DNA from: Tetrahymena thermophila SB210
Taxonomy: Eukaryota; Ciliophora; Oligohymenophorea; Hymenostomatida; Tetrahymenidae
Direction: 5' to 3'
NCBI RefSeq assembly: GCF_000189635.1
Contig: NW_002475927.1
Coordinates: 1-64,000, forward strand
DNA length: 64,000 nt
Each line of letters begins with the position of its first letter. The stretch's first letter is position 1. The notes beneath the pieces were generated by a model, which worked only from the letters and a program-made list of their open reading frames with translations, was not told the origin of the DNA and ran no database searches. A program made the position numbers and the translations under genes. This document shows, piece after piece, positions 63,280 to 64,000 of the stretch.

Positions 63280-64000
63280 TTTATATTGTAAATTTTATCT
63301 TGAAAAATTTGATATTCTTTTATTTAACAAATTTTTGAATAAGTTTATTGTTTAATTTCTTTAAGTTTTACAATTCAATGTAATTTGTAAAAGTCTAATT
63401 TAAATAGGTGGAATATGAGTGATATTTGACATTATTTATTTTTTTAATTTGCATTAGTTTTTATTTACAAAATTAAAAAAGTAAAATAGATAAATAGTGA
63501 ATTTCAAAGTCTATAAAAAACAACTTTTTTTTAAATTTTAAAAAATAAAAGCTAAATTAAATATATTTATTTTTAGCTATTTTATTAAAAAACTCCATTT
63601 TGATAAATAAAATTTTTTATTTAATTATCTTTTCTATATTTAAATGTATATTTAATTTTAACACTCAGATATTTAGAGATGAGGAGGGAGTTTCACTGAG
63701 AAATATATTCATTTTTTTATGAAATCTTAAAAACATCTTTTTACAATGATATTTTTTCATTCGTTTTATATTACCCTTTAAAATCCCCCCAATTGATTTG
63801 AAATCTATTACGCTTGAGCTTATTTTTAAATAATTTTTACAGAATTTATCAGCATATTTTTAATTAATTACAAAATTTTAAAAGACCTTAATCATATCTT
63901 ACCTTCTAATGCATGAATGATAAAATCTGTTGAATAATTAACAAAATAAAATCAAATAAATTTATATAAAAAAGAATAGACAATTTGAAATAATCACTGA
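63280..64000. other. AT-rich region upstream of the second ABCA gene
   Basis: No supported ORF to the end of the window. A slightly GC-richer patch (63670-63700, GATGAGGAGGGAGTTTCACT) and a CCCCCC run near 63785 stand out in the AT-rich background. They may be promoter sequence or the edge of another unit beyond the window. Confidence 0.5.

Overview
This window is the end of a ciliate macronuclear chromosome, almost certainly from Tetrahymena or a close relative. It opens with 218 bp of pure C4A2 telomere repeat. Intergenic DNA and introns are extremely AT-rich, and most introns are about 45-90 nt with GT...AG ends. TAA and TAG are read as glutamine (genetic code 6), so TGA is the only stop. 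Conserved Gln codons in the dynein and ABC motifs are encoded by TAA or TAG, which shows the reassignment directly. Read with the standard code the region looks like debris; read with code 6 it holds thirteen long, apparently intact genes, all ending in TGA. Every exon-intron model here was built by hand from open frames and splice signals.

Layout. 1-218 telomere; 649-1608 (-) WD40-like protein transcribed toward the telomere; 2340-3737 (-) hypothetical; 4650-5334 (-) small secreted or anchored coiled-coil protein; 5576-16838 (+) giant 3,538-residue protein of unknown function; 17021-20054 (-) Asn/Gln/Ser-rich protein; 20861-22709 (-) cytochrome c1, head to head with 24004-25400 (+) mitochondrial ribosomal protein bL12m; 25809-25990 a perfect 84-bp-arm foldback element with an apparent 6-bp target duplication; 26518-27602 (+) a SAS-6 head-domain protein without the usual long coiled coil; 28303-29817 (+) and 30345-32310 (+) hypotheticals; 32952-49757 (+) an axonemal inner-arm-type dynein heavy chain of about 5,090 residues in 24 exons; 49993-56320 (-) and 57733-63279 (-) tandem full-length ABCA-type ABC transporters.

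Themes. At least two genes serve cilia and basal bodies (dynein heavy chain, SAS-6-like). Two serve mitochondria and share one divergent promoter interval (complex III cytochrome c1 and the ribosomal stalk protein bL12m). The two ABCA genes are a tandem duplication: five intron positions and phases match, one intron differs, and the C-terminal tails have diverged strongly. The hypothetical proteins are rich in Gln, Asn, Ser and Lys.

The most unusual items are the foldback element, the stand-alone SAS-6 head protein, the dynein with a tail about 900-1,000 residues longer than expected for its apparent subgroup, and the giant unidentified protein.
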